64,000 nucleotides of DNA from Pseudomonadota bacterium (GCA_021807675.1 JAKBCR010000003.1:20871-84870); one strand, 5' to 3'; positions 18,220 to 29,578 are shown, numbered from the stretch's first letter. A program made the numbers and translations. The notes: generated by a model from the letters alone, not told the origin.

Positions 18220-18731
18220 CCGGGGCGCTCCAGCACCGCGCCGCAGCGGGAGCAGGTGCGACGCTCCTCGTTGGCATAGAAGCGCGCGAACACCGGCGGC
18301 AGCTGCGTCTCGATGTCGGTGAGCTCGATGAAATCCTCGTGCAGCAGATTGCCGCAGCGCTCACAGTACCACTGGAAGCCGTCGTGCTCGCCGGCCAGCC
18401 GGCGTCTCTCGACCACGAGCCCCACCGTGTCGGCCGGCCGCTGCGGGGAATGGGGCACCTGCGCAGGCAGCAACAGGACCTCGCCCTGGCGGATCGGCAC
18501 ATCCATCCGGCGGCCGTCCTGCATCGTCCTCAGCACGATGTCGCCCTCGAGCTGATAGAAGAATTCCTGTCCGGGATCGATGTGATAGTCCTGGCGCGAG
18601 TTCGGGCCGCCGATCACCATGATGATGAAATCGCCATCCTCGAATACTCGCTTGTTGCCCACCGGGGGCTTGAGGACATGCCGGTGCCGGTCGACCCAGT
18701 CGCGCAGGTTGAACGCATGCAGGGGCTTCAT
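18216..18731 (-). CDS. nbaC: 3-hydroxyanthranilate 3,4-dioxygenase
   Basis: 171 residues. Cupin iron enzyme that opens 3-hydroxyanthranilate to aminocarboxymuconate semialdehyde, which closes spontaneously to quinolinate. Probable Fe ligands are His50, Glu56 (HIDPGQEFFYQLEGD) and His94 (VPHSPQRPADTVGLVVERRR). The bacterial-type C-terminal rubredoxin-like site has Cys123, Cys126, Cys160 and Cys163. First gene of the four-gene kynurenine run, 9 bases after the apaH stop. No aminocarboxymuconate decarboxylase gene is nearby, which fits NAD synthesis better than full degradation. Confidence 0.95.
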   Translation of the reverse strand: MKPLHAFNLRDWVDRHRHVLKPPVGNKRVFEDGDFIIMVIGGPNSRQDYHIDPGQEFFYQLEGDIVLRTMQDGRRMDVPIRQGEVLLLPAQVPHSPQRPADTVGLVVERRRLAGEHDGFQWYCERCGNLLHEDFIELTDIETQLPPVFARFYANEERRTCSRCGAVLERPG

Positions 18732-18740
18732 GCCGGCTCC

Positions 18741-19574
18741 TCATTCATCGGGAGTTTGATAGCCGTCGCACGCTACCGAGATCGGCGCGCGGTCGCCGGC
18801 CTGCGCATCGTCGAGGCTCAGCGCGGTGAGCGCCCCACCCCAGACACAGCCGGAGTCGAGCCCGATGACATCATCGCGCACGATCAGACCCAGCGCAGAC
18901 CAGTGACCGAAGACGACGCGAGCGCCCCTCGTGCGGCGGCCCTGGACATCGAACCATGGAAGCCAGGGTGAGTCGCCTGCGGGAGGCTTGCCCTTGAGAC
19001 GCAAGTTGATGCGTCCATCGCGGGTACAGACACGCATACGCGTGAGCACGTTGATGGCGAATCGCAGGCGATCGGTGCCCTCGAGCTCCCCGCTCCAGTG
19101 ATCCGGCTCATCGCCGTACATGTGATCGAAGAGATCAACCGGATCCTGGCGGAGCGCGAATTCGACCTCACGCGCCAGTCCCAGCGTCGTCTCGACCGTC
19201 CACTGGGGCACGACCCCGGCATGCACCAGGAGGTCTCCTGCCTCGAAATGCGCCAGGGGCCGGGTCGCGAGCCACTCGAGCAAGGCATCGCGGTCGGGGG
19301 CGCGCAGGATCTCACCCAGAGTGTCGGTGCGGCGGGCGGTTCGGCTGCCGTAGGCGACGGCCAGCAGGTGCAGGTCGTGATTCCCGAGAACCACCACCGC
19401 GTTGTCCTCAAGTGAGCGCACGTAGCGCAGCACGTCCAGCGACCGGGGTCCTCGATTGACGAGATCGCCGACGAACCAGAGGCGATCGCGGTCGGAGCAG
19501 AATCCCAGGCGCGCGGTGAGCGCGCGCAGCTCCTCGTAGCAGCCTTGAATGTCGCCGATCGCATGCCGAGTCAC
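18741..19574 (-). CDS. apaH: diadenosine tetraphosphatase (symmetrical)
   Basis: 277 residues from GTG 19574. Hydrolyses Ap4A to two ADP and can remove Np4 caps from RNA. Phosphoesterase motifs are GDIQGCYEE (7-15), GDLVNRGPRSLDVLR and VLGNHDLHLLAV, followed by the VVFGHWSALGL histidine and LDSGCVWGGALTAL. The open frame begins 31 codons earlier, inside apaG, but the GTG 22 bases after the apaG stop gives the normal ~280-residue length. It continues the surA-pdxA-rsmA-apaG-apaH order of gammaproteobacteria. Confidence 0.95.
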   Translation of the reverse strand: MTRHAIGDIQGCYEELRALTARLGFCSDRDRLWFVGDLVNRGPRSLDVLRYVRSLEDNAVVVLGNHDLHLLAVAYGSRTARRTDTLGEILRAPDRDALLEWLATRPLAHFEAGDLLVHAGVVPQWTVETTLGLAREVEFALRQDPVDLFDHMYGDEPDHWSGELEGTDRLRFAINVLTRMRVCTRDGRINLRLKGKPPAGDSPWLPWFDVQGRRTRGARVVFGHWSALGLIVRDDVIGLDSGCVWGGALTALSLDDAQAGDRAPISVACDGYQTPDE

Positions 19575-19596
19575 TGGGGCTCTCGCGCGAGGCCCG

Positions 19597-19977
19597 TCAA
19601 TGCAGAATTCCCGGGATCGCCAACCGGAACGCGGGGATGGGGGCATCGAACTGCTGTCCCTCGGCATCCACCATCTGGTAGCTGCCCTCCATCGTGCCCA
19701 CGGGCGTTTCCAGGACGGCGCCGCTCGAGTAGCGAAAGCCTTGCCCGGGCTCGATGCGCGGCTGCTCGCCGACTACGCCCTCGCCACGGACTTCCTTCAC
19801 CCTGCCGTTGGCGTCGGTGATGATCCAATGCCGCGTCAGGAGCTTGGCCGCGCGTTGGCCCTCGTTGCGGATGGTGATGGTGTACGAGAAGACGTATTTC
19901 TGCTCGCTGGGGCTCGATTGCTCGTCGAGGTATGTCGTGGAGACCTCGACGCGGATATTGTGCGGATCCTGGCTCAT
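19597..19977 (-). CDS. apaG: ApaG protein
   Basis: 126 residues, a single fibronectin-III-like ApaG domain. The conserved NIRVEVSTTYLDEQSSP, the RHWIITDANG segment and PRIEPGQGFRYSSGAVLETP-VGTMEGSYQM match the family. The biochemical role is not settled, though it usually sits next to apaH, as here. A universal stress gene lies between it and rsmA, which is a departure from the common order. Confidence 0.96.
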   Translation of the reverse strand: MSQDPHNIRVEVSTTYLDEQSSPSEQKYVFSYTITIRNEGQRAAKLLTRHWIITDANGRVKEVRGEGVVGEQPRIEPGQGFRYSSGAVLETPVGTMEGSYQMVDAEGQQFDAPIPAFRLAIPGILH

Positions 19978-19988
19978 GCGGCGGGATC

Positions 19989-20441
19989 TTACGCGGACGC
20001 GCCTTTGCCGACCCGCACGGAGAGCACATCGCAGGGCGCGGCATGCAGCACGGTGTCCTCGGTGAAATTCACCAGAATCGAGAGACCGTGGCGCTCGCGG
20101 CTGCCGAGGACGATCAGATCGATCTGCCGCTCGCGCGCGATGCGCACGATCTCCGCCTTGACGTTGCCGGATTCGACGCGGTGCGACGCGCCCGGCAGGC
20201 CGAGCTCCTCCGCCAGCGCTGCAATGCGCTGACGTGCCTGCGCGAGCAACTCGTCCTCGATGCGGACGGCGGGCATGAGGGTCTCGCCCATTGGCTCGAC
20301 GGGCATGAATTCCACCACGTGCAGCAGCTCGAGCTGTGCGCCCAGGGCCACGGCCAAATCGCGTGCGCGCCTGCCGATCTGCAGGCTGTCCCCGGTCAGA
20401 TCGACCACGAGCAGGATGCGACGGTACGGGTATGTGGACAT
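19989..20441 (-). CDS. universal stress protein (UspA family)
   Basis: 150 residues. Starts with the strand YRRILLVVDLTGDS. The ATP-type loop near the end reads LIVLGSRERHGLSILVNFTEDTVLHAAPCDVLSVRV. The nucleotide motif is G-x2-R-x9-N rather than the classical G-x2-G-x9-[ST], so it resembles E. coli UspA (non-ATP-binding type). It is inserted between rsmA and apaG on the same strand. Its specific stress role cannot be told. Confidence 0.9.
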   Translation of the reverse strand: MSTYPYRRILLVVDLTGDSLQIGRRARDLAVALGAQLELLHVVEFMPVEPMGETLMPAVRIEDELLAQARQRIAALAEELGLPGASHRVESGNVKAEIVRIARERQIDLIVLGSRERHGLSILVNFTEDTVLHAAPCDVLSVRVGKGASA

Positions 20442-20481
20442 GTGCCGGCCCTCGAAGGTTCTCTGGCCCGCACAGCGTATC

Positions 20482-21294
20482 TCAGGCCGCGTCCGGCGGC
20501 AGCTTTACCTGGCCGGCGATGGCATTGAAGAGGACCGGCGAGACCGTCTCCGGTCGGGTCGAAGGATCTACCCCGCAGCTCTCGATCTGCTGCGCCGTGG
20601 CGAGACCGCGCAGCGCATTGCGGAGCGTCTTGCGCCGGTGTGCGAAGGCCGCGGCCACAATGGCCGGGAACGCGGGATTGGCGGTAAACGCCGGCTCGGC
20701 CCGGACCGTGAGCCGCGCGACGGCCGACCACACTCGCGGTGGCGGCTGGAAGGCTCCGGGACCGACATCGAACAGGCGCTCGATCTGCAGCCATGGCGAG
20801 AGCATCACCGTCAGGCGCCCGTAAGCGGTGTCACCCGGCCGGGCAGCCATCCGGGCGACCACCTCGCGCTGCAACATCACGTGCAGGTCGCGGATGTCGC
20901 GGACGCTCTCCAGCAGGTGAAAAAGCAAAGGCGTAGAGATGTTGTAGGGGAGATTGCCGATGACCCGCAGCGCCTGGCCGCGCCGTCTCGCCAGGGAGCC
21001 GAAGTCGACCCGCAGCGCGTCGGCATTGTGCAGGGTGAAACGCGGGTCCCCGCCCCATTCGTCGCGTAACCGGGCGGCGAGGTCGCGATCGATCTCGATC
21101 GCATCGAGCGAACCGCAGTCGGATGCGAGCAGCCGGCCAGTCAGTGCGCCCCGGCCAGGCCCGATCTCCACCAGAGCCTCGCCGGCTGCCGGAGCGATCG
21201 CGGCCGCGATCCGCTCGATCACCGCCGGGTCGTGGAGAAAATGCTGGCCGAATCGCTTTCTGGGCCTGCCCGGGAGGCTTCCCGAGGGCATCAC
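20482..21294 (-). CDS. rsmA: 16S rRNA dimethyladenosine transferase
   Basis: 270 residues. Dimethylates the two adjacent adenines in the 3' hairpin of 16S rRNA late in 30S assembly. The hallmark RKRFGQHFLHDPAVI opens the protein, EIGPGRGALTGRLL binds AdoMet, and the catalytic NLPYNISTPLLFHLL motif is intact. It overlaps the pdxA stop by 4 bases, as is usual in surA-pdxA-rsmA operons. Confidence 0.98.
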   Translation of the reverse strand: MMPSGSLPGRPRKRFGQHFLHDPAVIERIAAAIAPAAGEALVEIGPGRGALTGRLLASDCGSLDAIEIDRDLAARLRDEWGGDPRFTLHNADALRVDFGSLARRRGQALRVIGNLPYNISTPLLFHLLESVRDIRDLHVMLQREVVARMAARPGDTAYGRLTVMLSPWLQIERLFDVGPGAFQPPPRVWSAVARLTVRAEPAFTANPAFPAIVAAAFAHRRKTLRNALRGLATAQQIESCGVDPSTRPETVSPVLFNAIAGQVKLPPDAA

Positions 21295-22268
21295 GCGGCT
21301 CGGGCCGCGAGCCGCATCGCCAGCTCCACGGCCGCGGTCATGCTCCCGGGGTCCGCCCGCCCCGTGCCCGCCAGATCGAGCGCCGTGCCGTGGTCCACGG
21401 ACGTTCGCAGAATCGGGAGGCCGAGCGTCACGTTCACGGCACTCTCGAAGCCCGAATGCTTGATCACCGGCAAGCCCTGGTCGTGGTACATGGCGAGCAC
21501 GATGTCGAAATCGGCGAGCACGCGGGGGACGAAGACCGTATCCGCGGGCAGAGGACCGGCAACCCGCAGGCCGCGCTCACGCATGCGGGCAATGGCTGGC
21601 CCGATCACGCGGATCTCCTCATCGCCGAGATGGCCGCTCTCGCCGGCATGGGGATTGAGGCCGCAGACGGCGATCCGCGGCCGTTCCATGCCCCACCACC
21701 GCGCGAGGTCGCGGTCGAGGATCTCCAGGACCTCGCAGAGCAGCTCCCCGGTGATCGCAGCGCTCACGCGGCTGAGTGGCAGGTGCGTCGTGGCAAGCGC
21801 CACGCGCAGAGAGTCCGTCGCCAACATCATCACCGGCCGCGGGGCGCCCGTGCGATCGGCGAAGAACTCCGTGTGACCCGTGAAGGGAATGCCGGAGTCG
21901 TTGATCGCGCCTTTATGGACCGGCGCCGTCACTATGGCGGCGAACTCGCCGCCGAGAGCGCCATCGCAGGCGCGCTCGAGCAGCTCCACGACATACGGGC
22001 CATTGCGCGCATCGAGCCGGCCCGCAATCGCCGGTGCCCGCAGCGGATGGTGCTCCACTGCGAGGGTCCCGGGTGTGTGGTGGTGCGAAGCGCGGTCGTA
22101 CTGCCGTAACTCAACCTTGATTGCGAGCGCGCGCGCGCGCTCGGACAGCATTTCCCGGTCTCCCAGGCAGATGAGATCGCAGTCGAGCTGCCGGCTCGCC
22201 AGGCTCAGGCAAATGTCGGGTCCGATACCCGCGGGCTCACCCGAGGTCAGTGCGATGCGCCGCGGCAC
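21291..22268 (-). CDS. pdxA: 4-hydroxythreonine-4-phosphate dehydrogenase
   Basis: 325 residues. NAD-dependent step of the DXP-dependent vitamin B6 route. Characteristic sequences are LTSGEPAGIGPDICLSLA at the N-terminus, VTAPVHKGAINDSGIPFTGHTEF with metal-binding His, GLNPHAGESGHLGDEE, and DIVLAMYHDQGLPVIKH. 16 bases separate it from surA and it overlaps rsmA by 4. Confidence 0.98.
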   Translation of the reverse strand: MPRRIALTSGEPAGIGPDICLSLASRQLDCDLICLGDREMLSERARALAIKVELRQYDRASHHHTPGTLAVEHHPLRAPAIAGRLDARNGPYVVELLERACDGALGGEFAAIVTAPVHKGAINDSGIPFTGHTEFFADRTGAPRPVMMLATDSLRVALATTHLPLSRVSAAITGELLCEVLEILDRDLARWWGMERPRIAVCGLNPHAGESGHLGDEEIRVIGPAIARMRERGLRVAGPLPADTVFVPRVLADFDIVLAMYHDQGLPVIKHSGFESAVNVTLGLPILRTSVDHGTALDLAGTGRADPGSMTAAVELAMRLAARAA

Positions 22269-22284
22269 GGTGGGTCGTGACCGG

Positions 22285-23592
22285 TCAGCCGGCCAGGATC
22301 TTCACGTACGCGTCATCGCGCAGGCGCTGGAGCCAGAGCTCAGTATCCTCATCGGCCTTGCTCGCCCGGATCGCCTCCATGGCGTCCAGCCGTTTGACTT
22401 CCTGCGTCGCATCGTGACTGCGGCGCCCGAGCAGCTGCGCGATGTGCCAGCCGTACCGTGTCTTGAAGGGCTGGCTGATCTGGCCCACTTTCAGCTTGGC
22501 GATGACCGCGGCGAACGTCGGATCGAAGACATCGGGGCTCTGCCAGCCGAGGTCGCCGCCCTGCGAGGCGGAGCCGGGGTCCTGGGAGACGGCGGCTGCG
22601 GCCACCGCGAAGGTCTCCTTGCCGCTCAGGATGCGCTGGCGGATCCGCTCCAGCCGCTGGCGCACGGTGGCATCGTCCTGCAGCGCATTGGTCGCGAGCA
22701 GGATGTGGCGCACGTGGACCTGCTGCACGATGTCCTTCTTATCCCGCGTGCGGACCTTGTCGAGCTTGACGATGTGAAAGCCGGTCGGCGTGCGCAGCGG
22801 CGGCGCGACCTGGCCGGGCTTCAGCTTCAGAATGACGTGGGTCAGGAATGTCGGCAGCTCTGACCCCTTGCGCCAGCCCAGGGATCCGCCCTGCAGCGCA
22901 TCCTCGCTGTTGGAATAGGCTACGGCGAGCTTGGCAAAATTCTCACCCTTGCTGGCGCGATGGTAGACGTCCTCGGCCCGTTGCTGAGCCTGGGTGATCT
23001 GCGCGGGCGTTGCGTTCGGTGGCACCGCGATCAGGATGTGCGAGACGTCGTACTCCTCGTTGGACGAGGGCTCCTTGCGCTCCTTCGTCAGAAACTGGTT
23101 GATCTCGCGCGGCGTGACGACGATCCGCTGCAGCACATCGCGCTGGCGCAGCAGCCCGATCGTGAGCTGCTGGCGCATCTGCTCACGGTAGGTCGCGTAA
23201 TCGATCCCCTGCTGGGCGAGCACCGTCGGCAGGTCGGAAAACGCGATGTTGTTGCGCTTGGCGACGTCCTCCAGCGCGGCATTCAGCTGGTCGTCGGAGA
23301 TCGTGATGCCGTCGCGCTTCGCCTGCTCCAGCTCGATCCGCTGCAGGATCAACTGATCGAGCACCTGCTTGTGCAGGACGCTCTGCGGCGGCAGGGCCAT
23401 GTTCTGCGCCTGCAGGCGAGCCGTGACCGCCTTCATCTGGTCGTCGACCTCGCTTTCCAGCACCACGCCGTCGTTGACCACGGCGGCGATGCGATCGAGG
23501 AGCGTCCCCTGAGTGGAGAGGTCCCGGGTTTGCGCCAGCGCCACGCCCTGGAAGGCCAGAGCGCCCAGAATCAGTACCAATAGCCGCCGCAT
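22285..23592 (-). CDS. surA: periplasmic chaperone and peptidyl-prolyl isomerase SurA
   Basis: 435 residues from ATG 23592. A signal peptide (MRRLLVLILGALAFQGVALA) leads to the SurA N-terminal chaperone region (LLDRIAAVVNDGVVLESEVDDQM). Two parvulin domains follow, around 180-285 (DVSHILIAVPPNATPAQI, GGSLGWRKGSELP) and 295-395 (VRHILLATNALQDD, GGDLGWQSPDVFD). It escorts outer-membrane proteins, including LptD encoded just upstream. The open frame extends 42 codons further but lacks a signal peptide from that start. Confidence 0.97.
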   Translation of the reverse strand: MRRLLVLILGALAFQGVALAQTRDLSTQGTLLDRIAAVVNDGVVLESEVDDQMKAVTARLQAQNMALPPQSVLHKQVLDQLILQRIELEQAKRDGITISDDQLNAALEDVAKRNNIAFSDLPTVLAQQGIDYATYREQMRQQLTIGLLRQRDVLQRIVVTPREINQFLTKERKEPSSNEEYDVSHILIAVPPNATPAQITQAQQRAEDVYHRASKGENFAKLAVAYSNSEDALQGGSLGWRKGSELPTFLTHVILKLKPGQVAPPLRTPTGFHIVKLDKVRTRDKKDIVQQVHVRHILLATNALQDDATVRQRLERIRQRILSGKETFAVAAAAVSQDPGSASQGGDLGWQSPDVFDPTFAAVIAKLKVGQISQPFKTRYGWHIAQLLGRRSHDATQEVKRLDAMEAIRASKADEDTELWLQRLRDDAYVKILAG

Positions 23593-23626
23593 GCGCTCGT
23601 CATCCTCGATGGAGAGGCCCTGGGTC

Positions 23627-25996
23627 CTAGCGGGCCGGGAATGCCTGAGAAGTCGCTTCAGTCGGAGTGTAGCCGGGAATGGCCTCGGTAAGAGAGGCAT
23701 CCGACGCCGATCCGACACTGGCGAGTCCCGTGAGTTCCAGCTGCAGCCACACGCCCGTATCCTGGGGGCCCGTGCGGGCCGTGCTGGTGGTGGGGCGCGC
23801 GCCTACGTAGCGGCGCGCGCCAAGGCGCAGGCTCCAGCAGCACGCACGGTACTCGAATCCGGCGAATCGCTCCAGCGCCTCGTGGTCCGCCAGCGAGTAC
23901 ACGGCACGGGCGAAGACGCTCCAGGAGCGCCCGATGGGCCACGCGGCGGAGGCCTCGAGCTGCTCGACGTTGCAGCTCGGCGTCACCGGAGTGCCGCAGA
24001 GGATCGTCTGCCCCACCTGGCCCTGGCCGGTGACCAGGGCGGCCTGGCTCAAGACGCCCCGCTCGAATCGGTAGCCGAGATTGACCACCCGGTCAGGCGC
24101 GGGGTGGTACTGCACGTCGACCAGCGCGCGCTGCATCTGCGATGTCTGCGGGTCCCACTGGAGGGCGGCATCCGCGCTCCAGTGCTGGAAAGCGGTGAGC
24201 GCGAGCTGCGCGATCAGATCCGAGCGCCGGTCCGTGCGAGGCAGCTCACCCGGCAGGGTGACGCGGGGAGTCGTGAAATAGATCTCCTGCCCGATCGTGG
24301 CGGTCAGGTATTGGCGCCCGTCGAGCGCATCGAGAAGGCGCGTCGTGACTCCCACACTCACCTGGTTGGCATCCCCGACGCGGTCGGCGCCGACGTAGCG
24401 GTTGGTGCGGTAGAGCTCCACCGGATTGAGGTCGGGCACCGCGGTATCGAAAACCGGCAGATCGCGCTGATTGCGATAGGGTACATAGAGGTACATCACG
24501 CGCGGCTCGAGCAAGATGGTGCGCTGGCCGTGCGATCCGGCTGCGCGCTCGAGTTTCAGCCCCGTATCCACGCTGGCGATGGGAAGCGTCCTCGAGGGCG
24601 AGCTCGGCTCGCCGGGCGTGGTGTTGGAAAGCTCGTACTGCGTCGCGCGCCAGGCGATCGACGGCCGGACGAAATAGCCCGGTCCGTCTATGTTGAGAGA
24701 GGTCGTCGGATACAGGTCGAGTCGCCAGCCCGTCACCCCGGTCGAGCGCTGGAAGTCCACGACTTCGGAGTGGAAGCCGTAACGCACGAGGTCCCCGGGG
24801 CCCCAACCGTAATCGGCGCTCACGGTGAGGTCCGGCAGGCGCGCATAAGGACGCTGATCGAGTGGCAGCGTGCTGTCGATCGTCTGGAACTGCTGCGCCA
24901 TGCCCTGGATATTCCAATGCAGGTCTCGGTAGGAGAGCACGGCGCGCCGATCGAGGAACGGGGTGCTCGTGCCCTCCGGGCCGGAGGAGAAGTCCTCGAA
25001 ATACTGCGTATCGCTGACGTTCTCGCCTGCGAGAGTCAGTCGGATATCGTCCGGCAGCTCGGTGACGTTCCTCAGCCGGATGCGGCTGCGGCTCGCATGG
25101 TAGACCGCATCGTTGGGCAGGTAGTCCCAGTCGAGCTCGCCGTGCTGCCGCCGTGTGAGGTAGCGGAAGTCGCCGCCGATGTCGGGGCCGCGGCGACTGT
25201 ATTCAGTCGGCTCGAACGTGAAGTCGGCGTTGGGAGCGATATTCCAGTACCAGGGTATCGAGACCTGCGCGCCGCCGCGCGACGTGTTGCCGATCGTCGG
25301 AAAGAGAAAGCCGCTCTTCCTCACGTTGCCCAAGGGAAACGACACCCAGGGGAGATAGAGAATCGGCACTCCCTTGAAGTCGACGCGAGCGTTCCGTCCC
25401 GTGCCGATCCGCTTGCGGGTATTGAGGGTGATGCGGGATGCTCGCAAGATCCACGATTGGTCATTGACCGGGCAGGTCGTGAAGGTGACGCGCTCCAGGC
25501 GGATGAGGCCCTGCGGGGTGAGCTGCATTTCCCGTGCGGCGCCGCGCGCTGAGCGGTGCAGCAGATTGAAGCGCGCCGACTCGAATCGCGCACCTGCGGT
25601 CGGGGAGTAGCTGCCGCCCGAGCCCGTGACGTGCACCAGCGGGTCGGTGTAGTCGATGCCGCCCTGAGTGCGCAGGGAATTGTTGTTCCTGTTGTACTGG
25701 AGCCGGTTCGCCTCGATCTGCCGCCGTCCCTGGCGCACGACGACGTGTCCGCTGAGGGTCAGCATCCCGTTCTTTCCCACCGTGGCATGGTCGCTTCTGA
25801 TGTCGACCTTGCCCCCTCCGCCAAAGGACCTCTCGCCGCCGGCCGACCTGGCGACCGGCGTGCCCGGTGCGGTCGAGGCCGCGGCCGCCATCGGCGCCGG
25901 CGTTGCCGAGGGAGTGGGCGGATCGCTGGCGCGTACGAGAGGGGTGAGGCCGCCGAACGACAGCAGGGCGGTCCAGAATGGGGTCCAACGCGGCAT
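23627..25996 (-). CDS. lptD: LPS-assembly protein LptD
   Basis: 789 residues from ATG 25996 (an in-frame ATG at 26008 adds four). After the signal peptide and a Pro/Ala-rich linker comes the OstA-like beta-jellyroll (about 65-190: ATVGKNGMLTLSGHVVVRQG, LQYNRNNNSL), then the 26-strand-type barrel domain. With LptE it inserts LPS into the outer membrane. Cys175 and the adjacent pair Cys719-Cys720 are conserved, but the N-terminal cysteine matching E. coli Cys31 is missing, so only one long-range disulfide seems possible. Divergent from amgK with a 24-base gap. Confidence 0.96.
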   Translation of the reverse strand: MPRWTPFWTALLSFGGLTPLVRASDPPTPSATPAPMAAAASTAPGTPVARSAGGERSFGGGGKVDIRSDHATVGKNGMLTLSGHVVVRQGRRQIEANRLQYNRNNNSLRTQGGIDYTDPLVHVTGSGGSYSPTAGARFESARFNLLHRSARGAAREMQLTPQGLIRLERVTFTTCPVNDQSWILRASRITLNTRKRIGTGRNARVDFKGVPILYLPWVSFPLGNVRKSGFLFPTIGNTSRGGAQVSIPWYWNIAPNADFTFEPTEYSRRGPDIGGDFRYLTRRQHGELDWDYLPNDAVYHASRSRIRLRNVTELPDDIRLTLAGENVSDTQYFEDFSSGPEGTSTPFLDRRAVLSYRDLHWNIQGMAQQFQTIDSTLPLDQRPYARLPDLTVSADYGWGPGDLVRYGFHSEVVDFQRSTGVTGWRLDLYPTTSLNIDGPGYFVRPSIAWRATQYELSNTTPGEPSSPSRTLPIASVDTGLKLERAAGSHGQRTILLEPRVMYLYVPYRNQRDLPVFDTAVPDLNPVELYRTNRYVGADRVGDANQVSVGVTTRLLDALDGRQYLTATIGQEIYFTTPRVTLPGELPRTDRRSDLIAQLALTAFQHWSADAALQWDPQTSQMQRALVDVQYHPAPDRVVNLGYRFERGVLSQAALVTGQGQVGQTILCGTPVTPSCNVEQLEASAAWPIGRSWSVFARAVYSLADHEALERFAGFEYRACCWSLRLGARRYVGARPTTSTARTGPQDTGVWLQLELTGLASVGSASDASLTEAIPGYTPTEATSQAFPAR

Positions 25997-26020
25997 GAGG
26001 GGCGGCATTATAATGGCGCA

Positions 26021-27762
<1,742 letters not shown>

Positions 27763-27797
27763 AAGACCCATTGCGCCCGTGGCGTAAAATATGCGCC

Positions 27798-28868
27798 ATG
27801 GCCAGTCTCAAAGACATCCCCATCGTCACCGCTGCGGTGCCCGCACAGCCGGAGAGCTTGCGCAGCGGAGATAAATACATTACCGATCAAGGGTTTACCG
27901 CAATCCGGGACGGCATCAAGGCGTCCGCTGCGAGCGGTGCCTTGGCGTCGGGCCCCGCGACACGCATGGGCAAGCCCTCTTGGCTGCGGGCCAAAGCTCC
28001 CTCGGGCGTGGGCTTTCAGGCCGTCAAGGGCATCGTCAAGGAGCATCGCCTCGCCACCGTTTGCGAGGAAGCGAAGTGCCCGAACATCGGCGAGTGCTGG
28101 AATGCCGGCACGGCCACCATCATGCTAATGGGTGCCGTCTGTACCCGTGCCTGCCGCTTCTGCTCCGTAGATACCGGAAACCCACATGGCTGGCTGGATG
28201 GGGACGAGCCGGAGAACGCCGCCCGCAGCGTGGAGCTGATGAAGCTGAAGTACGTCGTACTGACTTCTGTCGACCGCGACGATCTTCCTGACGGTGGTGC
28301 CAGCCATTACGCGGCGTGCATTCGCGCGATCAAGCGGCGCAATCCGGCGATCGCGGTCGAGGCGCTGACGCCCGATTTCGGGGGAGTGCTCGAGGATGTC
28401 GAGAAAGTCGTCGAGTCCGGGCTCGATGTCTTCGCTCAGAACATCGAGACCGTCCGTCGCCTCACCCATCCGGTGAGAGACCCGCGTGCCGGTTACGAGC
28501 AGACGCTTCGCGTGCTCGCTCACGCGAAGCGATACAAGCCGGGTGTGTTGACAAAGAGCAGCCTGATGCTGGGCCTCGGCGAGACCGACGCGGAGATCGA
28601 AGAGACCCTTACGGACCTGCGGGCCGCCGGCGTGGACATCGTCACGCTCGGCCAGTATCTGCGCCCGACGGTCAACCATCAGCCCGTCGAACGGTACGTA
28701 ACTCCCGCGGACTTCGACCGCTACCGCGGGAGCGCGCTCGCGCGGGGCTTTCTCGAGTGTGTGGCGGGCCCGCTGGTGCGCTCCAGCTACCGTGCGGAGC
28801 AGGCGCTCAACCGTAACAACGCCGGCCTGGACAACACCCGCCTTGCGCCCGAGAAGAGGGCAATTTGA
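27798..28868 (+). CDS. lipA: lipoyl synthase
   Basis: 356 residues from ATG 27798. Radical-SAM enzyme that inserts two sulfurs into octanoyl-bound domains. Auxiliary cluster ligands Cys89, Cys94 and Cys100 ([12 protein letters not shown]) and the radical-SAM triad Cys115, Cys119, Cys122 (CTRACRFC) are all in place, and the C-terminal RSSYRAEQ provides the conserved Arg-Ser. The N-terminal ~60 residues are a variable extension. Here it precedes lipB, the reverse of the common lipB-lipA order. Confidence 0.98.
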   Translation: MASLKDIPIVTAAVPAQPESLRSGDKYITDQGFTAIRDGIKASAASGALASGPATRMGKPSWLRAKAPSGVGFQAVKGIVKEHRLATVCEEAKCPNIGECWNAGTATIMLMGAVCTRACRFCSVDTGNPHGWLDGDEPENAARSVELMKLKYVVLTSVDRDDLPDGGASHYAACIRAIKRRNPAIAVEALTPDFGGVLEDVEKVVESGLDVFAQNIETVRRLTHPVRDPRAGYEQTLRVLAHAKRYKPGVLTKSSLMLGLGETDAEIEETLTDLRAAGVDIVTLGQYLRPTVNHQPVERYVTPADFDRYRGSALARGFLECVAGPLVRSSYRAEQALNRNNAGLDNTRLAPEKRAI

Positions 28869-29578
28869 GCGCCGGGCAAGGCAAGCTCGCGGCCAATACG
28901 ACGGCTGGCATGCACGGTGAGCCGCGAGCCTCGCGGCCGGTACCGCCGCACCTCGTGCGCCATCTGGGTCTCGTGGCGTATGAGCCGACCTGGCGCGCCA
29001 TGCAGCGCTTCACGGACGAGCGTGGCCCCGATACGCCGGACGAGATCTGGCTCCTCGAGCATCCGCCGGTATTCACGCTCGGCATGAACGCGAGCCGCGA
29101 TCACGTGCTCGCCGCGGGCGATATCCCCGTCGTGCAAATCGACCGCGGAGGACAGGTCACCTACCACGGGCCCGGCCAGCTCGTCGTCTACCCGCTAGTG
29201 GACCTTCGGCGAGCGAGTCTGGGCGTTCGCGACATTGTTACCGCCCTCGAGCGCAGCGTCATCGATTACGCTGCCGAGCTCGGCATCGCGGCCGAATGCC
29301 GCAGGAGCGCGCCCGGGGTGTATGTCGACGGCAGAAAGCTCGCGAGTGTCGGTATCCGTGTGCGCCGCGGCGCCAGCTATCACGGGGTGGCCCTCAACGT
29401 CAGCGTCGATCTGGCGCCGTTTCGCCTCATCAATCCGTGTGGCTATCCGGGCCTCGAGATGACACGCCTCGCCGATCTGAGCGATGTCGAAGATGTGAGC
29501 GTTGCGGCGCAGGCCCTCGAGTCGCACCTGCTGCGGCAGCTGTACGCACAGCCCGGACCGAGCAGACCGGATCGCTAA
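28865..29578 (+). CDS. lipB: octanoyl-[ACP]:protein N-octanoyltransferase
   Basis: 237 residues from TTG 28865, which overlaps the lipA stop and has a good ribosome-binding site (GAGAAGAGGG) just upstream. An ATG at 28910 would give 222 residues, nearer the usual length. Transfers octanoyl groups to apo-lipoyl domains for LipA. Motifs are [34 protein letters not shown], catalytic Lys158 in [10 protein letters not shown] and Cys192 in [14 protein letters not shown] (numbered from the TTG). Confidence 0.95.
   Translation: MSAGQGKLAANTTAGMHGEPRASRPVPPHLVRHLGLVAYEPTWRAMQRFTDERGPDTPDEIWLLEHPPVFTLGMNASRDHVLAAGDIPVVQIDRGGQVTYHGPGQLVVYPLVDLRRASLGVRDIVTALERSVIDYAAELGIAAECRRSAPGVYVDGRKLASVGIRVRRGASYHGVALNVSVDLAPFRLINPCGYPGLEMTRLADLSDVEDVSVAAQALESHLLRQLYAQPGPSRPDR

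Noticed and set aside
23513..25552. 679-codon open frame opposite lptD and surA
   Set aside because: Same effect; its translation has no recognisable domain and is rich in Arg, Ala and Gly.
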